A stretch of DNA of 64,000 nucleotides from Cardinalis cardinalis (GCA_014549065.1 JACDOX010000143.1:1177162-1241161); one strand, 5' to 3'; positions 12,696-27,026 are shown, counted from the stretch's first letter. The notes: generated by a model from the sequence alone, not told the origin. Made by a program: numbers and translations.

Positions 12696-13778
12696 CTTAA
12701 CAGAAAAAACTANAATCAAAATCAATTTTGTGCTGGCTTTGGTGTCTTTCCTTTATAACAGAAAGCACCCAGTGCTTAGCTTGAGCAAAGCAATCAATGG
12801 AGAGTTTGCTCTGGCAATGATATGAGCAGAGAAACTTCAGTTCCCAAGCATCTACCACCAGCAGAAAGACAGACAGACACCACCCTGATTCTGTGTTAAT
12901 ATCCTTATAAATACGCAGCTCATCTCCCCCCACTTAAAACTATCACTTATATATTTAATTTTTTATCTGATCATCTGGCTTGGAAAATAAACTTATTTTA
13001 GAACAGAAGCTGAGGAAGGTGAAAGGTCACAGCAGTTTGTGAATGCTGTAAAGCTGTGAAGGTTCTGCTGCCTCACAGTAGTGGATTACATGAATAAATC
13101 CATAAATGCATAGAGAGATATCTATCTAGATAAGCAGATATCAAAAACACAGAAAGAACCCCTGAGAAACTGCAGTGTGGATAGAGGGTCATCCATATGC
13201 AGAGTGTTACCAAGTGAGGGGATAAAGCTTCCAAAAGTTCCTGCTCAGCCCCAGCTCAATCACCAAGTGTTTTGGAAGCAGTGATGCCATAACTTGTAAA
13301 ACATTAATTTCCAGTGAAATGCAATGTACATCTCTAAAGAGACAACTNCATACCAAATGTCCACTCCACTCTGTGTTGACAGTGGTTTGCTTAGTATATG
13401 TGGTATNAAAATTCCAGTGATTAAAAACTCAGATATTAAAAAATTTGTAGCAANAGCATTTCCTTCCTTGACTGCAATGAAGCCCTGTCACCTCAACAGA
13501 ATTTCTCTTGTTCAGATGCACTTTTTACTTTCCTTTGTTACTTGAAAATACGTTCATGTGCTATCTATAAAAGCCCAATCAGAATATCAAAACANTTCCA
13601 TGCTCCTAAGCTGGAAACAGACTCTCCTTCAGCCCTGTTTTTAACCACTCATTGCATCGGTTGACAACACTTATTTGTTCCTCTTACAATGTCTTAACCA
13701 ACCTGAATGCATCAAAAATATTTAATGAAGTTATTGATCTGGACTGAAGGCTTCCTTGGCTATCAATTTCCTCCTTAC
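12696..13778. other. PIK3C2G intron I-J
   Basis: 1.1 kb between two matched exons; no repeat or gene recognised in it. Confidence 0.85.
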
Positions 13779-13872
13779 CTGAACCAGCTGTGGGAGGTAT
13801 TNTAACAATTCATCATTTGACACATTTTCTATTTGTTCGACTGCTGCCCTGCGAATATCTTGATCTGGAAAA
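13779..13872 (-). CDS. PIK3C2G: PIK3C2G exon I: helical domain
   Basis: This exon has 94 bases: one leading base completing AG+T (Ser), then 31 codons ending on a whole codon. The acceptor reads tctctag and the donor GTTCAG|gtaagg. It encodes FPDQDIRRAAVEQIENVSND, then ELL, one undetermined residue, and YLPQLVQ. The FPD...R..AV and YLPQLVQ strings are conserved helical-domain features of PI3-kinases. The N at 13802 makes the codon NAA. Relatives have Glu there (DELLEYLPQLVQ), so GAA is expected; T would be a stop. It lies after the longest intron inside the gene (10.7 kb). Confidence 0.97.
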
Positions 13873-14892
13873 CTAGAGAAAAAACAAATAGGCATCATTA
13901 AGAGCTACCAGACCACTGCTACTCTCCTGAGCTCTCACTGATATAAAATGTTAGAAAAACTGATTTTCTCTCAAAATGGAACAGGAAAAAAAAAAATCAT
14001 TAAATTTGCTTTATTGTAACAAGAAGCACACCACAGATGACTTAATTGGATTGACTGTTACAGTGTCACACAGGGGAAAAAAAACCCAAAAAGCTGAACT
14101 TCAAATAACTTTTTGAATTTGAAATAGAACGTATTGTAATTTCCAAAATATAACGCAAATTACAGATCTCTTGCTGCTCTTTCTTACCTGAAATAGGAAA
14201 TTTCTGAGCCATGTGAACTTTCAACAGTCACTTGAAGACTTCATTTGNTCTGAGCAACAATACAAAAGCTTTAAATTTTCCATACAAAAAAAGATTCATT
14301 TCAGATAATTTATTCCCAAATCAGCTCTTCTGTTTTCTGTCATAACACAATCAAAAATACTTTTTAAACAAAAGCAATTTTTTTTGAAGTTGAAAACACA
14401 GGCTGGGTATTTGCAGGATTTTATTATGTGAAATCTGGTAAAAAAATTAACACCTTCCTGAGACAGGCTCCAAGTCAGTGAGACAGACATTTCTGATGAG
14501 AAAATGTTTGAGAGCTCAGCATAAGCCACATTCTCAACTAATTCTGGTTAAAACCAGGGTGGCTGTAGCCTGGTATAGATTTTGTGATGGAGCTCTCATC
14601 ATAAAATTGATAAAAAAGGAAAAACACAGTGTGGCAGCAGTGATAATGCAGAAAAAGAAGGCTGGATAATATAGATGGTAAAAACATTTTCCTTTGGAAG
14701 AGAATGAAATTTTGATGTAACCTGATTGATCGAAACTGACTCTTAACAGAACATTTTCTCTCTTCTAAGAGAAAAGGATAGAAANTATACAGTGTCTCTT
14801 TTAATATTTGAAAGCCAAAAGGTAATCTTTTAAGGACTTTTTTCGAATACATAAAAGTAATTTCTACCTTTTCACGTTTTCCAATTGTGACA

Positions 14893-14960
14893 TTAATCAT
14901 TAAAGGTTGGGCTCGGTGATCTCAGAGGTCTTCTCCAACCTCAATGGTTCCATGATTTTG
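14893..14960 (+). mobile_element. CR1 LINE 3' end fragment
   Basis: Reads TTGGGCTCGGTGATCTCAGA, then GGTCTTCTCCAACCTCAATG and a GGTTCCATGATTTTG tail. This is the diagnostic 3' terminus of bird CR1 elements, usually followed by 8-bp repeats. Only the last 65 or so bases are recognisable; the 5' extent is unknown. Confidence 0.8.
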
Positions 14961-17913
14961 TACACAGGGAATTNCACATCCACAGGAGTTGCCTAGATTG
15001 GCTCAAATTTGGCTGATTTGCTGCGGTTCTACTTTAACAAGGAAAGGAACAGATGTGCTCTCCCATGTGTGTCAGCTACATGGTGTCACCCTTTTTTGTG
15101 TACCAGTACCTGCCTGATGGCCATTGCCACCCAAAGAATATTTTNTGTCTTCTCCTGCAGCAAACTGGAAATGTTCCTGGAGACCTTTCAGTTACCGGGG
15201 TGCAAGAAGGGTCAGCTCTGCCTAAGAGGCAGAAATGTCTTCAAACAGCACCACAGTGAACTGGACACTGCTCAGAAGAGTTGGTGGGCTTTGCTCCAGT
15301 TCCCTGAGGGTGAGCACCTGCCCCACAAAAAGCAGAGAATCCCTACCCTATGAACTGATATGGCCTTTAGGCTCTTAGGAAAGATNTCTGATTCAGCAGT
15401 TTAGGCACACAAAAAAAGAAAATAAATGACGACTAAAGGACAAGGGTTATCCTGTCAATTCACCCAGAGGAAAGTCCTTTGAAATCAGACCCTTCTGCAC
15501 AGCAGGAGATGTCACAGGCCAACAGTGTCACTGCTTCAAGAGCTCAGCACAAAACCAGGCTGCTCTCGGCCCACCTTCCCACCCAGCACCTTTTGCCAAT
15601 NATATAGAAATAAAATCTGAAGTGAAACAGAGGAGGCAGTACCACATTTGCAGCAATGACTGCTTGCTGCTATCAAGATAAAAAGAGAAGAAATTGCAAA
15701 GCTTGGCGCTCAGCAGNATAATGGCACCTGCTGCTTGAATCTTGAGCTTCTAAGTTCAATAAAACCAGCTGAAGCAGAACAGAATGCACACTTTGATCAG
15801 AGAATTAACTAGAGGCCATCTAAAAAGAATGGGGATATTTTGATTAGGAAAAAAACAACAGGTGGAAAGTTGGACTCGAAAGAAATTATTTTCAACCATT
15901 TACACTTTTCAACCATTTACACAACCATTTAAACTTNTAACACTTTCCAATACCCTTTAGCAATGTGACTCAGGTCTGGTTTTACTATTTTGTTTGTCTG
16001 TTATGGCACATATTTAATGATGTTTCTAATATGGTTTATAATTCTTTGTATAATGCCAAGAGGGCCTTGATAGGGAGAGGAGGAATGCATCATAAATAAA
16101 TTATCAACCTAGGCCCAAATTAGATCTTTTGCAAGGCTTATTTTTATAACTTATTTATTCTAGACAACCTATTAGGAATGAGAAGTTGTTACTTTAATAT
16201 TCACATAGCTATTTAGAACAAAACATATTTGAAGGAGGCCTATATATTAAACAAAATAATCCCTTCCATATTGTCCTATTTTCTAATTATCCAATTGCTC
16301 CAAAGGCTTGTGTGCCAAGCATGTGCAGATAATATGGAAATGAGTCTTTCCCTTCCCCTTCTTGCCTAGTTCAACAGGCTACTGAACAGAGAAATTCAAT
16401 CNACACAGGCACAAGGCCAGGCAGAAAAATGTTATTACTTAGTTACAGCTTGTCCTTACCAGCAGCCAAGATCTGAACTCATGCAATGCTATGAGGACAG
16501 AAACTCGTATTTTTTTTTCCCAGCTAGACAAAGAACAAGAAAATTATTTTAATCCCAAATTTCCACAAAATTCAGCAGCTAATATTTGATTTATTTAGAA
16601 TTGATTTGGTGTAAGTCAAAACCAGGGCTATGTCTAAGTCACCAGAAGCAGTGCCAGGAGATGTGATTAGGGCATGACAGGCACTGTGGTGAAATACCTG
16701 CAGGGAGCTTTGCTTCAGGAAACATGGCTCTTGTCCTTCTTCTTCAATGAGATTTTGGTNATTTCTTGGTTTTGGTGACTAAACCAACAGCTTGTAAATC
16801 TTGTGGTCAGCCTGAGGCTTAGCTCAGTCTTTTGAACAGAATGGACAATTAGCCTATTTTTTAACTACCTGACAATTTGGTGATCCCTAGATGCAATATC
16901 CATTGCTTTTTCTTAATTTCAGTGTTGTTCAGGGCCANAGGTACAAGTACAATATTGAACTTGTATTTAAATATTGTACACAGGCACAGTATTTAATTCT
17001 GTTTGTTTTCCCCCTTACATTTGTATTTGAGCAAACATTTAACAGCCTCAGAAACACTGGAGTTACAGGAAACTAATGAACTCCACTTGTACTACATGGT
17101 GCTATGCTACTCACACTTGCATACACCAGTTTATTTGCTAGAAGCCAATAAAAGGGGATGGTTTAGAAGCAAATCTGAGTAAAAAAAATCCTTTCACATG
17201 CCTGGAAACTGTGCCATCTTGTAGTCTGGTACTTCATTAGGGCTGGAAGGGTTTTTTTCCAGTGAATAATCTTGAAAATGTTCGAGTTGCATCAAATCTG
17301 ATTTTAGTAATCCATAAATTAGTCTTGATTAGAGGACAAAATTAATTGGTTTTTTGACTCTAAGTCAATGCAAGAGAAATCACTTCAGGCCTAAGAAAAA
17401 GAGCTTTATATTTTGGATATTNGAGGAGAGCTGTTTTCCAGGGCTTNCTCCAATGAACATCCAATTATTTACTTACACATGCTGAAAATTTTGAAAGCAG
17501 AGAAGTGAGACAACTCTACCACAACAAATTCAATATTCCAGTCTTTAAGGGGACATTCCTCAAAAATAGGAGCTCATCTGTAGCNCAGTCTGTCTACATC
17601 AGATCAATTTTTGGAAGGATTTGAAGTGACAGAATTCCTGACATGTGGCCTCTGCCTGTGGCTTCAGAGAGGCAGGACCTTCAAGGGCTCCTCTTCCTAN
17701 GTGCTTTATGGTTGTCACCAAAATATCTGGGAATTCAGCTAAAAAACCCAGATTAAAATGAAATTTTTAACAGGGCTNGTAAGATTATTTTATTGTATAG
17801 TTTCAAAATGGTAACTGCCATCCAGGTTTAGGTNTCCACTCACTTNTAGTTGATTGTTCTGGTTTTTTCCCCCTCAACAAGCAANTTACNGGTCAATAAA
17901 NACTTCACTGAAT

Positions 17914-17935
17914 AGAACCACAGTGTTGTGGTTCT
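17914..17935. other. Small perfect inverted repeat
   Basis: Nine-base arms AGAACCACA and TGTGGTTCT separated by GTGT. No known element; probably incidental. Confidence 0.6.
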
Positions 17936-20653
17936 GGTCTCTGTGACTAGAACCCAAGTGTTCCCCATTTGGCTGCATTGTAGTATCTTGCAGTTTTCTG
18001 CTTTNGGCCAATTTAATTGCTCTCTCTTAAAGCAATGATTGCTCCACAACAGAGATCATGGCTTCTTACATATTTGTTTAAGGTTTACACACATCAGACA
18101 CATCACAGGCTCTACCAAAAAAATAAACAATATGTAAATTACAGTTGTTGAGTTTAGTCCTCAGCTACAGGTCACACTGTGCAGGACTTCAAATGTCTCC
18201 TTCACAGCCTGTCTCACAATTTGGATTCTCCANAAATTATGAAACTGTTTTCCTCTCATTAAGCACTCATCTGCTTAAACTCAACACCCTTTTCGCAGTT
18301 TTGTTCTCTGCATGATGCCAGTGATTGANAGCCACTTGTTTTAACTTCTAAGTAGATTATTAGATCTCCCTTGAGACTTTAAGATGTTTTTGTGACAGGT
18401 TAATTTCGAGCNGGGTGAACATAGATGACAATTTCCTTTAGAAATAAGGAAAACTTTCAGTCTTTGATTCTTTTCATACAGATAGCCAGTCAGGGGCTAT
18501 TTGTCTAGCTGTACCTTTCAGCTAAATCAGATTCAAACAGAAAACTAAGTACTGCTGAGCTGTCCTGTGGATNTGTGAAATTCTCTTGAGATTTTAGCAT
18601 CTGCCAGTGGTGAGCTGACTGTAAATGAGAAATAGATGTGCATTTAATTTTTAACAGTTTTACTATTCTAATTTTATTGTGCTGCCTCAAATAGCCCTGT
18701 GCTGGAATACATTTGTCAGGTAAGTGAAACTGCTCAGTTCTCTGCATTTTCTGGCACATGATGATCTCTGAAGAGAATAATGTAGCCTTTCATAGGCCTT
18801 ATGCAAGGTAGAGGCTTATATCATGCCACTTACCTCCGCATTTTCCTTCATATTTTAAGTTCTGTTGCATTTTCAAGAAAGAAAAACTTCAGTCCATGAA
18901 ACAAGGGCAGAAAAAAGGGAAGCTGAACTAGCAAACCCATTGCAATGAGGATAACAACAGAAAACAAAAAACCCTTGGAGCAGTAAAGGATATCATGCCA
19001 ATAATAGTCAGGGAAGTTTTGTGAGGCAGTTTAAGAATTAAAAACAATTAGAAAGGAAGAGGGAAGAAATTACTAGAATAATGATTAAGGTGTGTAGTTT
19101 TAGCTTAGAGAAAAGGTAAGCGGGATTTTCTGTTTGTGGTATTTTCACTCTTTTGAGGACTTCTAAAGAAAACACCATGTGAGTGTATGAAGGTTAGAAA
19201 AAGTAAGGACTAAAGGAAAGTACAGAAGGATAACAAATAACATCAATAAAAAGGACACTGCNTTTTTCTTTTCTTTTTTTTTTTAAAGAGAAAATTCACT
19301 CTTCATTGCAAGAGGTTACATGAACTATTCCCAACCTCACTCATTGCAAATGTCATGGTCATATTCACTCATTTTTCTTTGGCTGATTGATTGGCAGATA
19401 GATCTGTGAATTTACTCACAAAAAATGTATTTTCAGTGATGCTCACAGAGATTTTCTACAAGAAATTCTGAGCGAAACAACTAAGAATAAGTTTAAGATG
19501 TCATGGAGACCATATGGTGAACCATATCCTAGGACAAGAGTAGGAAGAAATCAAGAAAAAAAGTTTCCATTTGAAACATGTATGATCTAGAAGCCTCTTC
19601 CCACCCTAGAGACAACTACATTAAAACTTCTCTGTTACATTAAAACTGAAGATTAAACCAAGGAAAACGTGATTATTTATATTAAGCTTCCTGACTAGAG
19701 TGCACATTTATGCACAGAAAACATGCAATATTCTATATAGTCGTATATTTGTCCTTCTACAGAATCTTCATATTTNTTGCCAAGAAAGCTAAAAATGGTT
19801 AAAAGCAGTTAAAAAAAAGAATTCATCATGTGCCACTACTTGAAAAGAAGCATGCATCACCATCTAAGTTATCACTAAATTTCATGTATATTAAGAATAN
19901 GCAGTTTTAAAGCTTTATCAGTAACATGTTCTGTACATCAAAGTATCAAATTAATCGTGGAGTGTTGCTTTGTTCTTATCTTATTTCTTTGCCTAAGCCT
20001 GTGTTTGCTCTCTGTGTTGATGCATAACTACAGCCAAGGAACAAGATGCAAACAGGCAAGGTATGCTTTAATGCTATCTGGTTTATAAATACTCTGCTGT
20101 ATTTATAAATACTCCATTGTGAGCTCCAAGGGAACATTTTAAATTCTCCTTTTATTGAAACAATAACAATCTGATTCAAAAATTCTAAATCTGTTCGGCT
20201 TTCAAAGGTGTAAGAACAAAATTTGTTCTTCAAGGTATCACATTTTATTTTAATTATTGGTTAGATATCTGAACCTGTGAAATGCCATAGCACTCTGCTA
20301 CATAAATTAAGAATAATACTGTGACAGTCACAGGCTGAAGGATACTATAACTAAAAATGTGTCTGACACTGATTTGCCACATGGTTTTAAAGGAATGTCC
20401 TTTCCTGTGCAGTTGCCCTGACAGAATTAGAATTCAACAAGAAGTTTCCAGGAAAATTTTTAAGCCTAACAGGGAGGTTGCGTCTTCACATCCACAAGCT
20501 ATTTCATAAAGTTCTCTCTGCAAAATGGTTGCAGCCATGCACTATGCTGGAAAAAAGACTTACATTCCATGGCTGTTTCCAGATTCTAGCTCAATTTCCT
20601 CACTCCCAGCCATGACACCTCACAGGGCTGCAAACGTACTCTAAATAGACTAG

Positions 20654-20779
20654 GAAAAAAAAACAAACTAACAACACACACACACCAAAAACAAACAAAC
20701 AAACAAAAAAACACCAAAAAAACCCCACAAAACAAAACAAAAATACCCAAAACAACAACAAAAAAAACTCAAAAAAAAG
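20654..20779. repeat. Low-complexity A/C tract
   Basis: About 125 bases almost entirely A and C on the plus strand, with short CA and CAAA runs. The matching minus-strand open frame is an artefact of this composition. Confidence 0.9.
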
Positions 20780-22113
20780 GTGAAAAAGACATTTTGCTGG
20801 TTTGATTAATGAATGCACTTGCACTTTGCAGTAATTTGAATAGCACGATAATATGAATAAAAATTCGCAACTCTGGTTGTTCTAAACACACACAAAACAT
20901 TGGCCTGCCAACAGCACATAATAAAGGATGGCATTGCTAACCCTGCTCTTGGTTTCTTTCTGTCATCAAGGAAATTCTCTGAGTAAAGAAGTGCACTGGT
21001 GTTATTTCCCTAGATACAGCTGTAGAAAGANCTAACTCACTAAAGCTTGGCTTTTTACCCAACTCAATAAATGAAATCAACAGCAAAATGCACAGGGCAC
21101 CAAGAAGCTGCTCTGAGTAGGAGGGACCCTCTCTATAACTTCTGCCTTAGGGATAATTTTATATTTCAGGCAGCAGCTTATAACCATCCTTCCCTGAAAT
21201 TAGAGGTAAGAGTGTAAGATCTTTTTTCTCCACTTCCCCCTCCCATCCTCTCCATTGCATCTTTATTGATTAAAGAAACATTAATGGTTTTTTAAATTCC
21301 TTTTTCTAAGCATTGGCTGCTAGGGCTGTAAGAAACAATGCACTTGCTCTGAGTACCNGATTCAAGGTTGCAGCTGAATTTATCTGTGAAATGTACCGTG
21401 ATTGTGTTTTNCATTTATGAAAGTTCTTCCTTTCCACTGCATAAATGAGCATGTTATCATTTGCCTGCCTTGAGGGTTGCCTGCAAAGGGGAAGAGCATA
21501 AGCAAGAGAGACACACTCAAAGAACAAGAAACAAGAACAAGAAAATTAAAGGGTATGTTTAACTGTGAGGTGAATAAAACAACTTAGAAATTTCAGAAAG
21601 TTGCAAAGAGTTCNTATTCCTGTTCATATTCCTGATAAGGGGGCTTGATCTGATGGACTCTGACACTTCTCCCTAAGCTCTGTGATGTTGCCTTCTAAGC
21701 CAGGCTGTTAGGAAGCCTCTCCAATGGTTTTAATGTCTCTGTCCTCACCAATGGGTTTGAGTTTAATCAGCAGGACATATGCTGCTTTTTTTGCTCTAAG
21801 AAGGAAAATTTAGAGTTCCCAAGCCAAGGCTTGCAGAAATGACAGTGATTTTGAGAACCCTTTCTAAAGAGTGAGCACATGCCTGCAGTACAGATTCAGG
21901 TTCTCCTGAAGACACTGCAAACTGAAGTACCACCAAAGAAAGCATCCAGAATCTGGAGTGACTGGAAACTCTTGGTCTCTTTTATGGTATTGATAAATTG
22001 TGGTGCACAGAAATAAAACAGCACAGAGCTGAGCTGCAGATCTTGCTTTAGGATTGTAAGCTGAATATTTATGCAGAATCAATTTTATTTTGGAAAAAAT
22101 CATCGAAGAAAAA

Positions 22114-22147
22114 TGCAAGAGGGCTCTTGCAACAACAACAACAACAA
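22114..22147. repeat. Short palindrome followed by (CAA)n
   Basis: TGCAAGAG and CTCTTGCA arms with a two-base spacer, running directly into about six CAA units. Confidence 0.75.
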
Positions 22148-23984
22148 AATCTGTCTGAGGAAGTCTCTGAGCTGCAGAATACTGAAAGCTGGGAGAGCAG
22201 CAATGTCACTATGTTTGGCCCATTTTCACTGTGTTCCCTGGGTAGCTGCTGTCCACTGCAGAGAGGATGCAGTACACTGACTTTTGGGCTGATTTAGTGC
22301 AGTTGCTCCTGCCAGAAACACTTGTAGACAAAGATCAGCTCTAATTCACTTTCCTNACCCATGGTTTGATAGTGATGGTAACACAAGTCCTTAAAATAGG
22401 CATGAATATATGGAGAGAATTTATTTTATATTCTGCTCATGTTTTGTATGAACTTGGATCTTTCAGCCGTGTCTTAGCAATCACAAGAAATCAGAGAGCT
22501 GTTTCCTGGATGATAGAAGTGAGGAACTGAGTTGATGAGTTGTCAAAGCCAAACATAAAATGGGATAGAGTTGAATGAATGTTCAAAACCAGCTCAGTTA
22601 AAGAGCCTGTGATCCAAAGTCAGTGAGGGTAAGGGGGAAGGAAGGTTGGACCCTATCCAGTGTTACTGTACTTTTCTCAAAATGATAGAAAACTGAGAAA
22701 TAGAGAACTAAGAGAAGAAACCTCAGAAATGCATTTATATGNAAAGTACTCCTCTCCTTCAACCCACTCTCTCAATTTGCATGTATCCAAGTGTCTCAGC
22801 AGTTCNATCAGTGACCCAGACAGGTTTGAAACGAGGCATCTTTAAGGAAATGTAATCTCTGTGTTTCTGAAAGTTAGCTTCCCAGCTGCTCATGCACCAA
22901 CAAGATATTGTGGATATAAGAAGGACAGTTTTTTTTCCTAAGAGGATTTGTCCTGTGATGCAGAACTTCTTTCTGCAGTATTACCACAAGGGAAAAAAAA
23001 CCTGTATTGATATTATCTTCTGTGAGAAACTAGAGGGACAAGGCATCTCAGATCCTGATCAGGAGAGAAGTACTCGTTCTTTGGCACAGCTGCAGGTGCC
23101 AGCCACTCCCCACGGTGGCACAAGAGGGACAAAGTGGTGACATTTTCCCCTCCTTTCCATGCCAGCAATTTTTGTGTAGCCAGAATGAGTAATGTGTGCA
23201 GCTGATGCACACTGAGAAGCTGAGGGACAGACTAATATTAAATACTCTCTGAAGCACCTGAAAGGGCTGATATTCTGCACCACACCCTCGTGCAGAGCTG
23301 CATCTTCAAAGAACAATCAAGATCTTCATTTGTAGAAATGCCACCCAGACACAGAAACAAAATGGGGCAAAAGGTCTGATCTAAAAGCCTGGCATGCTCT
23401 GACAAACCCTGTCAAATCTCTCTACTCTGAAGTCTGGAAGACAACACACTGCCCATATACTCCTTTCTACATGGATCTTTTATAAATTAGAATTGGATCC
23501 AAATAATTTAATAATGATAAATAACAATATTATGCTCCAGAATCTGATNTGTCATGATCTTTGCTTCCACCATTCCCACTACACATAAAAAAGACATGTA
23601 TGCAAACATGTGAAAGCNCTAATGGTTCAGATAGAAACCTGGGATACAAATATTAGGAAATTACATCCAGAGAAAATAATCAGTTTTAGATTATTAAATG
23701 TCTGTTTTTAATAATCTGGCAGTAAATGTACCAAGTCACAATATATTTCCCCAAGTAAAGCTTTAGAGGAGGTTTATTTTTTTTCCCAAAGGTAGAACAT
23801 GAAACTGAGATTGCAAAACTGATGCAGCTTGTGCTTACCCAAGACAAGCAATGGCTTGATAAAACAAATTTGCTCAAGCATTTCATCTGCATGTGTAATG
23901 CTTTTACAGGTCACTTAATGCAGAATACCTCCCAAGGTTTTGGAGGAAATGTAGCTGCTGACACAAATCCTGTCCCCCTGGAAT

Positions 23985-24120
23985 CTCTGTTCCATCGTGG
24001 GTAGGGCAATCTTCAGCATCAAGCAAATGTCCCGACAAACAATCATCCCCTGGTGGGGGTGGAACACAAGGCACCACAACAGATTTGATTCAACTGACTT
24101 CNAAGTTCCATCCAATCTGC
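23985..24120 (+). mobile_element. Possible heavily degraded CR1 3' end
   Basis: The end (24088-24118) reads like TTGGACTAGATGACTTC-AGGTTCCTTCCAACC with several mismatches and one N. The upstream part does not show clear CR1 features. Confidence 0.3.
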
Positions 24121-24593
24121 TTCAGAAAGATAGGTTACACGTGGGACTGTATGTATTTCATAGGTTATTGTATAATCCAGAGATATATTTCAGTCCTCCT
24201 TATCTCCCCATTATTCACTGCATGCCTGTTGCGTAGTTTGAAGTTACGGAGTGCTGTCTAAGTGCTAAGCNTTTGACTNATCACCTGTTACCAGAAACTG
24301 CTTGAATCTGTTCTAGAGAATGAAATACTCTTTTCATAGAAAATAAATAGAGAGAAATAGGGAAATAGAAAAACAGAGAAAGAGAAAACCTTCTCAGCCA
24401 AGCAGACATGGCTGGCACACTCAAGGTCATGGCAAGAACTGCAACTCTATTTTCATTTTGGTCCAGAGAGAAAGGAAAGCACAGTCAGTGCACCAAACCT
24501 GGACAGGGTGCTGAGCAAACAGCAGCACTGGATGATCCAGCACACGATCCTCCTGTTCATCCTTAATTTCCTACCTGGGTGATTCTCCCTTAC

Positions 24594-24782
24594 CTGAAAG
24601 TCAGCAGCCCAAGCGCCTGCAGAGGGTGAGAAAACCTCCAAGCCCTCAGCAGGGCATACATTTCTGACACGGTGGTTCTGTCCCAGCTGGGCGCACTGCC
24701 CAGCACCAGAGGAAGGGAGCAGTTCTGGTTATTGCAGGAGTAGCGATAAAACCACAAGATTCTTCTCTGCTGCTCTGAGAGT
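24594..24782 (-). CDS. PIK3C2G: PIK3C2G exon H: start of the helical (PIK accessory) domain
   Basis: This exon has 189 bases: one leading base, 62 codons, two trailing bases. The acceptor reads cttttgcag and the donor TTTCAG|gtaagg. It encodes LSEQQRRILWFYRYSC, NCSLPLVLGSAPSWD, VSEMYALLRAW and PLQALGLLTF. The close mammalian counterparts are LSEEKKRYLWFYRFYC, NCSLPLVLGSAPGWD, VSEMHTILRRW and PLEALGLLT. The LWFYR string and the LPLVLGSAP loop are the clearest marks of the gamma isoform in the window. The helical domain packs between the C2 and kinase domains. The exon contains no N. Confidence 0.97.
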
Positions 24783-25024
24783 CTGCAAAAGAAGATTAAA
24801 ATTTCAGTTTGAAATTAAAACCACCTGAAGCTTTGTGTAGCAACAAACTTTATTGTGCAGAGGGGCCAAGTCACACAGTACACTGCTTTTCAGCTAAGTA
24901 CATGTTTTCCTTTGGGTAGGATATCATTTTCTGCAGACCAGCTTTTATAAGAAAAGTGATACTTATATTCTGGATCTGTCAGCCTTAGGTCATATAAGAA
25001 TGAAGTGTCAAAAGACACACACAG

Positions 25025-25052
<28 letters not shown>
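25025..25052. repeat. (AT)14 microsatellite
   Basis: Uninterrupted AT dinucleotides; likely polymorphic in length. Confidence 0.95.
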
Positions 25053-25055
<3 letters not shown>

Positions 25056-27026
25056 TATTTCACATTCCAAGCACTTTCAATTTTCTTCTGTGCTATCTCT
25101 ATTGTTGGTGTTATTTGTTTGTTTTTACTGGTTGGGGTTTGGTTTTTTTGACAAAGAAGGTACAGTTGTCACTGAGTAAGTTATTGTTACACCTATCTGC
25201 TACAAATCATCTCTAACTTTCAGAATCAGACATACAACACTGCAAGTCATAGTTTCATTCCTACCCTTGCTTTGCCTCTTTAATGCANGGGTATCTATTT
25301 TTAACATATTTGCTTTTAAAATAATGTTTAGGCACATCTATGAACATATACAAAAACACGAGCACAGGTACACACATGCAGAGTGTGATTATCTCTAGTG
25401 CTGATATGAGTTCAGAAAAGGAAAGAAAAGCTCCCAACAACTTCTATATTTGTTTAAAAAAAGTCTAGCTTCCCATGTTTTACTGTACTCACAAAAAAAT
25501 AATAATAAGAAAAAAAGATGCAATATACTCCTCACAAGATATTACATATCTAAATGTCATATTGATAAAATGGGCAGTCATCACACCNTATTTCACCACA
25601 GCACAATCATTTTGGCCTTATATCATCTGATTTTTCAACAATTCAGACGTCCTTGCCTCATGCATATTAAATCTCAGGTTCTGACACATCAGAAAACAGG
25701 AAAATAAATTTCCCTGGAGAGACAAGCTCAGATGACAGCCTTAATTTGATATCAGAGCATTCAAAAGCAAACTCTTTTTGAGAGTTTGAGAGAAAGAGCA
25801 AATTGATCTCCAGTTCATACAAATAATTACTCAAATCAAGAAGAAAACTGGTTTTCTTGGTCACACTTGACCAGGTTGGTGATGCAGCTAGTTAGTAGCA
25901 TAAAACAATTGTGACTTTAAAAAAACCTAAACATTTCAGAATGAGTTGTGAGTGATCTAGGAGAAGGCAGTAAGTAAATAGTTTGCTTCCAGACAAGCAT
26001 TTAATTATCCAGATGTGTAAACAGGGCTCAAAATCCAAGTGTTTACATTTTTTCCAAGGTTGTCTTCCTTCTATTTGCAATGTTTTGGGACATTGTTTGC
26101 CAAAAAAAAAAATCGAGCCCCACTCTAACTGTCAAGATTGTGTCATTCACAGCCCATAGAAATGAGTTCCTTTGGCTCTGTAGGCACTTGAGAACTTTTT
26201 TTCCTTTGCAATTTTGAATTGCCAAGTGTTTAGGAACAGAGAGCAGCAGCACAAAGATGGGTATGTTTTTTCCTTAGTGAATGTTAATTTCTTCCCTTAA
26301 GGAGAAGAAGCTCATAAATGTATGCAGAAGATGAACTTAACTGTGATACCAATCCTGACTTTCAGTAAGCAGCTCAGGAGAAGTGTCATTTTGGTAATGA
26401 CTTCAAGAAACAACTCCAGAATTCATAGCATGTCTTCTGTGACAATAGATAGATGCCTTTGTGATCATGTGAAAAAGTCACACAGAGAAAAAGAGATAAA
26501 AGCAGGCCTAAAACTTCACTGCCTGTCTGGTTATCTTGTGCATTTGGATGACATTCTGCAGGACAGTTCAGCTAAAGGACCTCTTTCAAATGATAACTTT
26601 AGGCAGAGATTTCAGCTTTCAAACAGCATGGTCCAAACTAGACAGTCTGTTGTTCAGATTAAAGCAGCTAAAGCTTCAACTGAGCTTGCAAAGGGTGATA
26701 AGAAATCAATCCTTGTATCATGTTTTCTAAATAACAGGTTTCTCCCTCTGACTTTACTCAGAGGCAATGCCATTTTCTCTTTGCGTGCTTTAAAGATCAG
26801 AGATGAAATGAAAGGGTGGGTGGGGCAGGAGTGTCTTAAGTTTCTTAGTTGAAACAAAGTTTATATAAACATTTAATAAGACATTTAAGATGGTAAAATA
26901 TTTTGCATACATATAGGATCTGTAGATTGTTAAGCAAATAAGGGCATTTCTTTGTCTCAGTAGGGTTAAGATGCTATTCAAACCTCTTTTTTGATAAAAG
27001 TTAAGTTTATGGTTTTTTAGGTGCTG

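Larger units (their letters stand above)
13873..24593. other. PIK3C2G intron H-I
   Basis: 10.7 kb, the longest intron bounded by exons in this window. It contains a CR1 3' end (14893-14960), an A/C-only low-complexity tract (20654-20779), a CAA microsatellite, a small perfect hairpin (17914-17935) and a possible degraded CR1 end near 24000. No exon-like segment was seen. Confidence 0.8.

Noticed and set aside
26322..26852. 176-codon plus-strand open frame
   Set aside because: No similarity, no promoter or splice context, and it lies antisense in an intron. This length can arise by chance in 64 kb.
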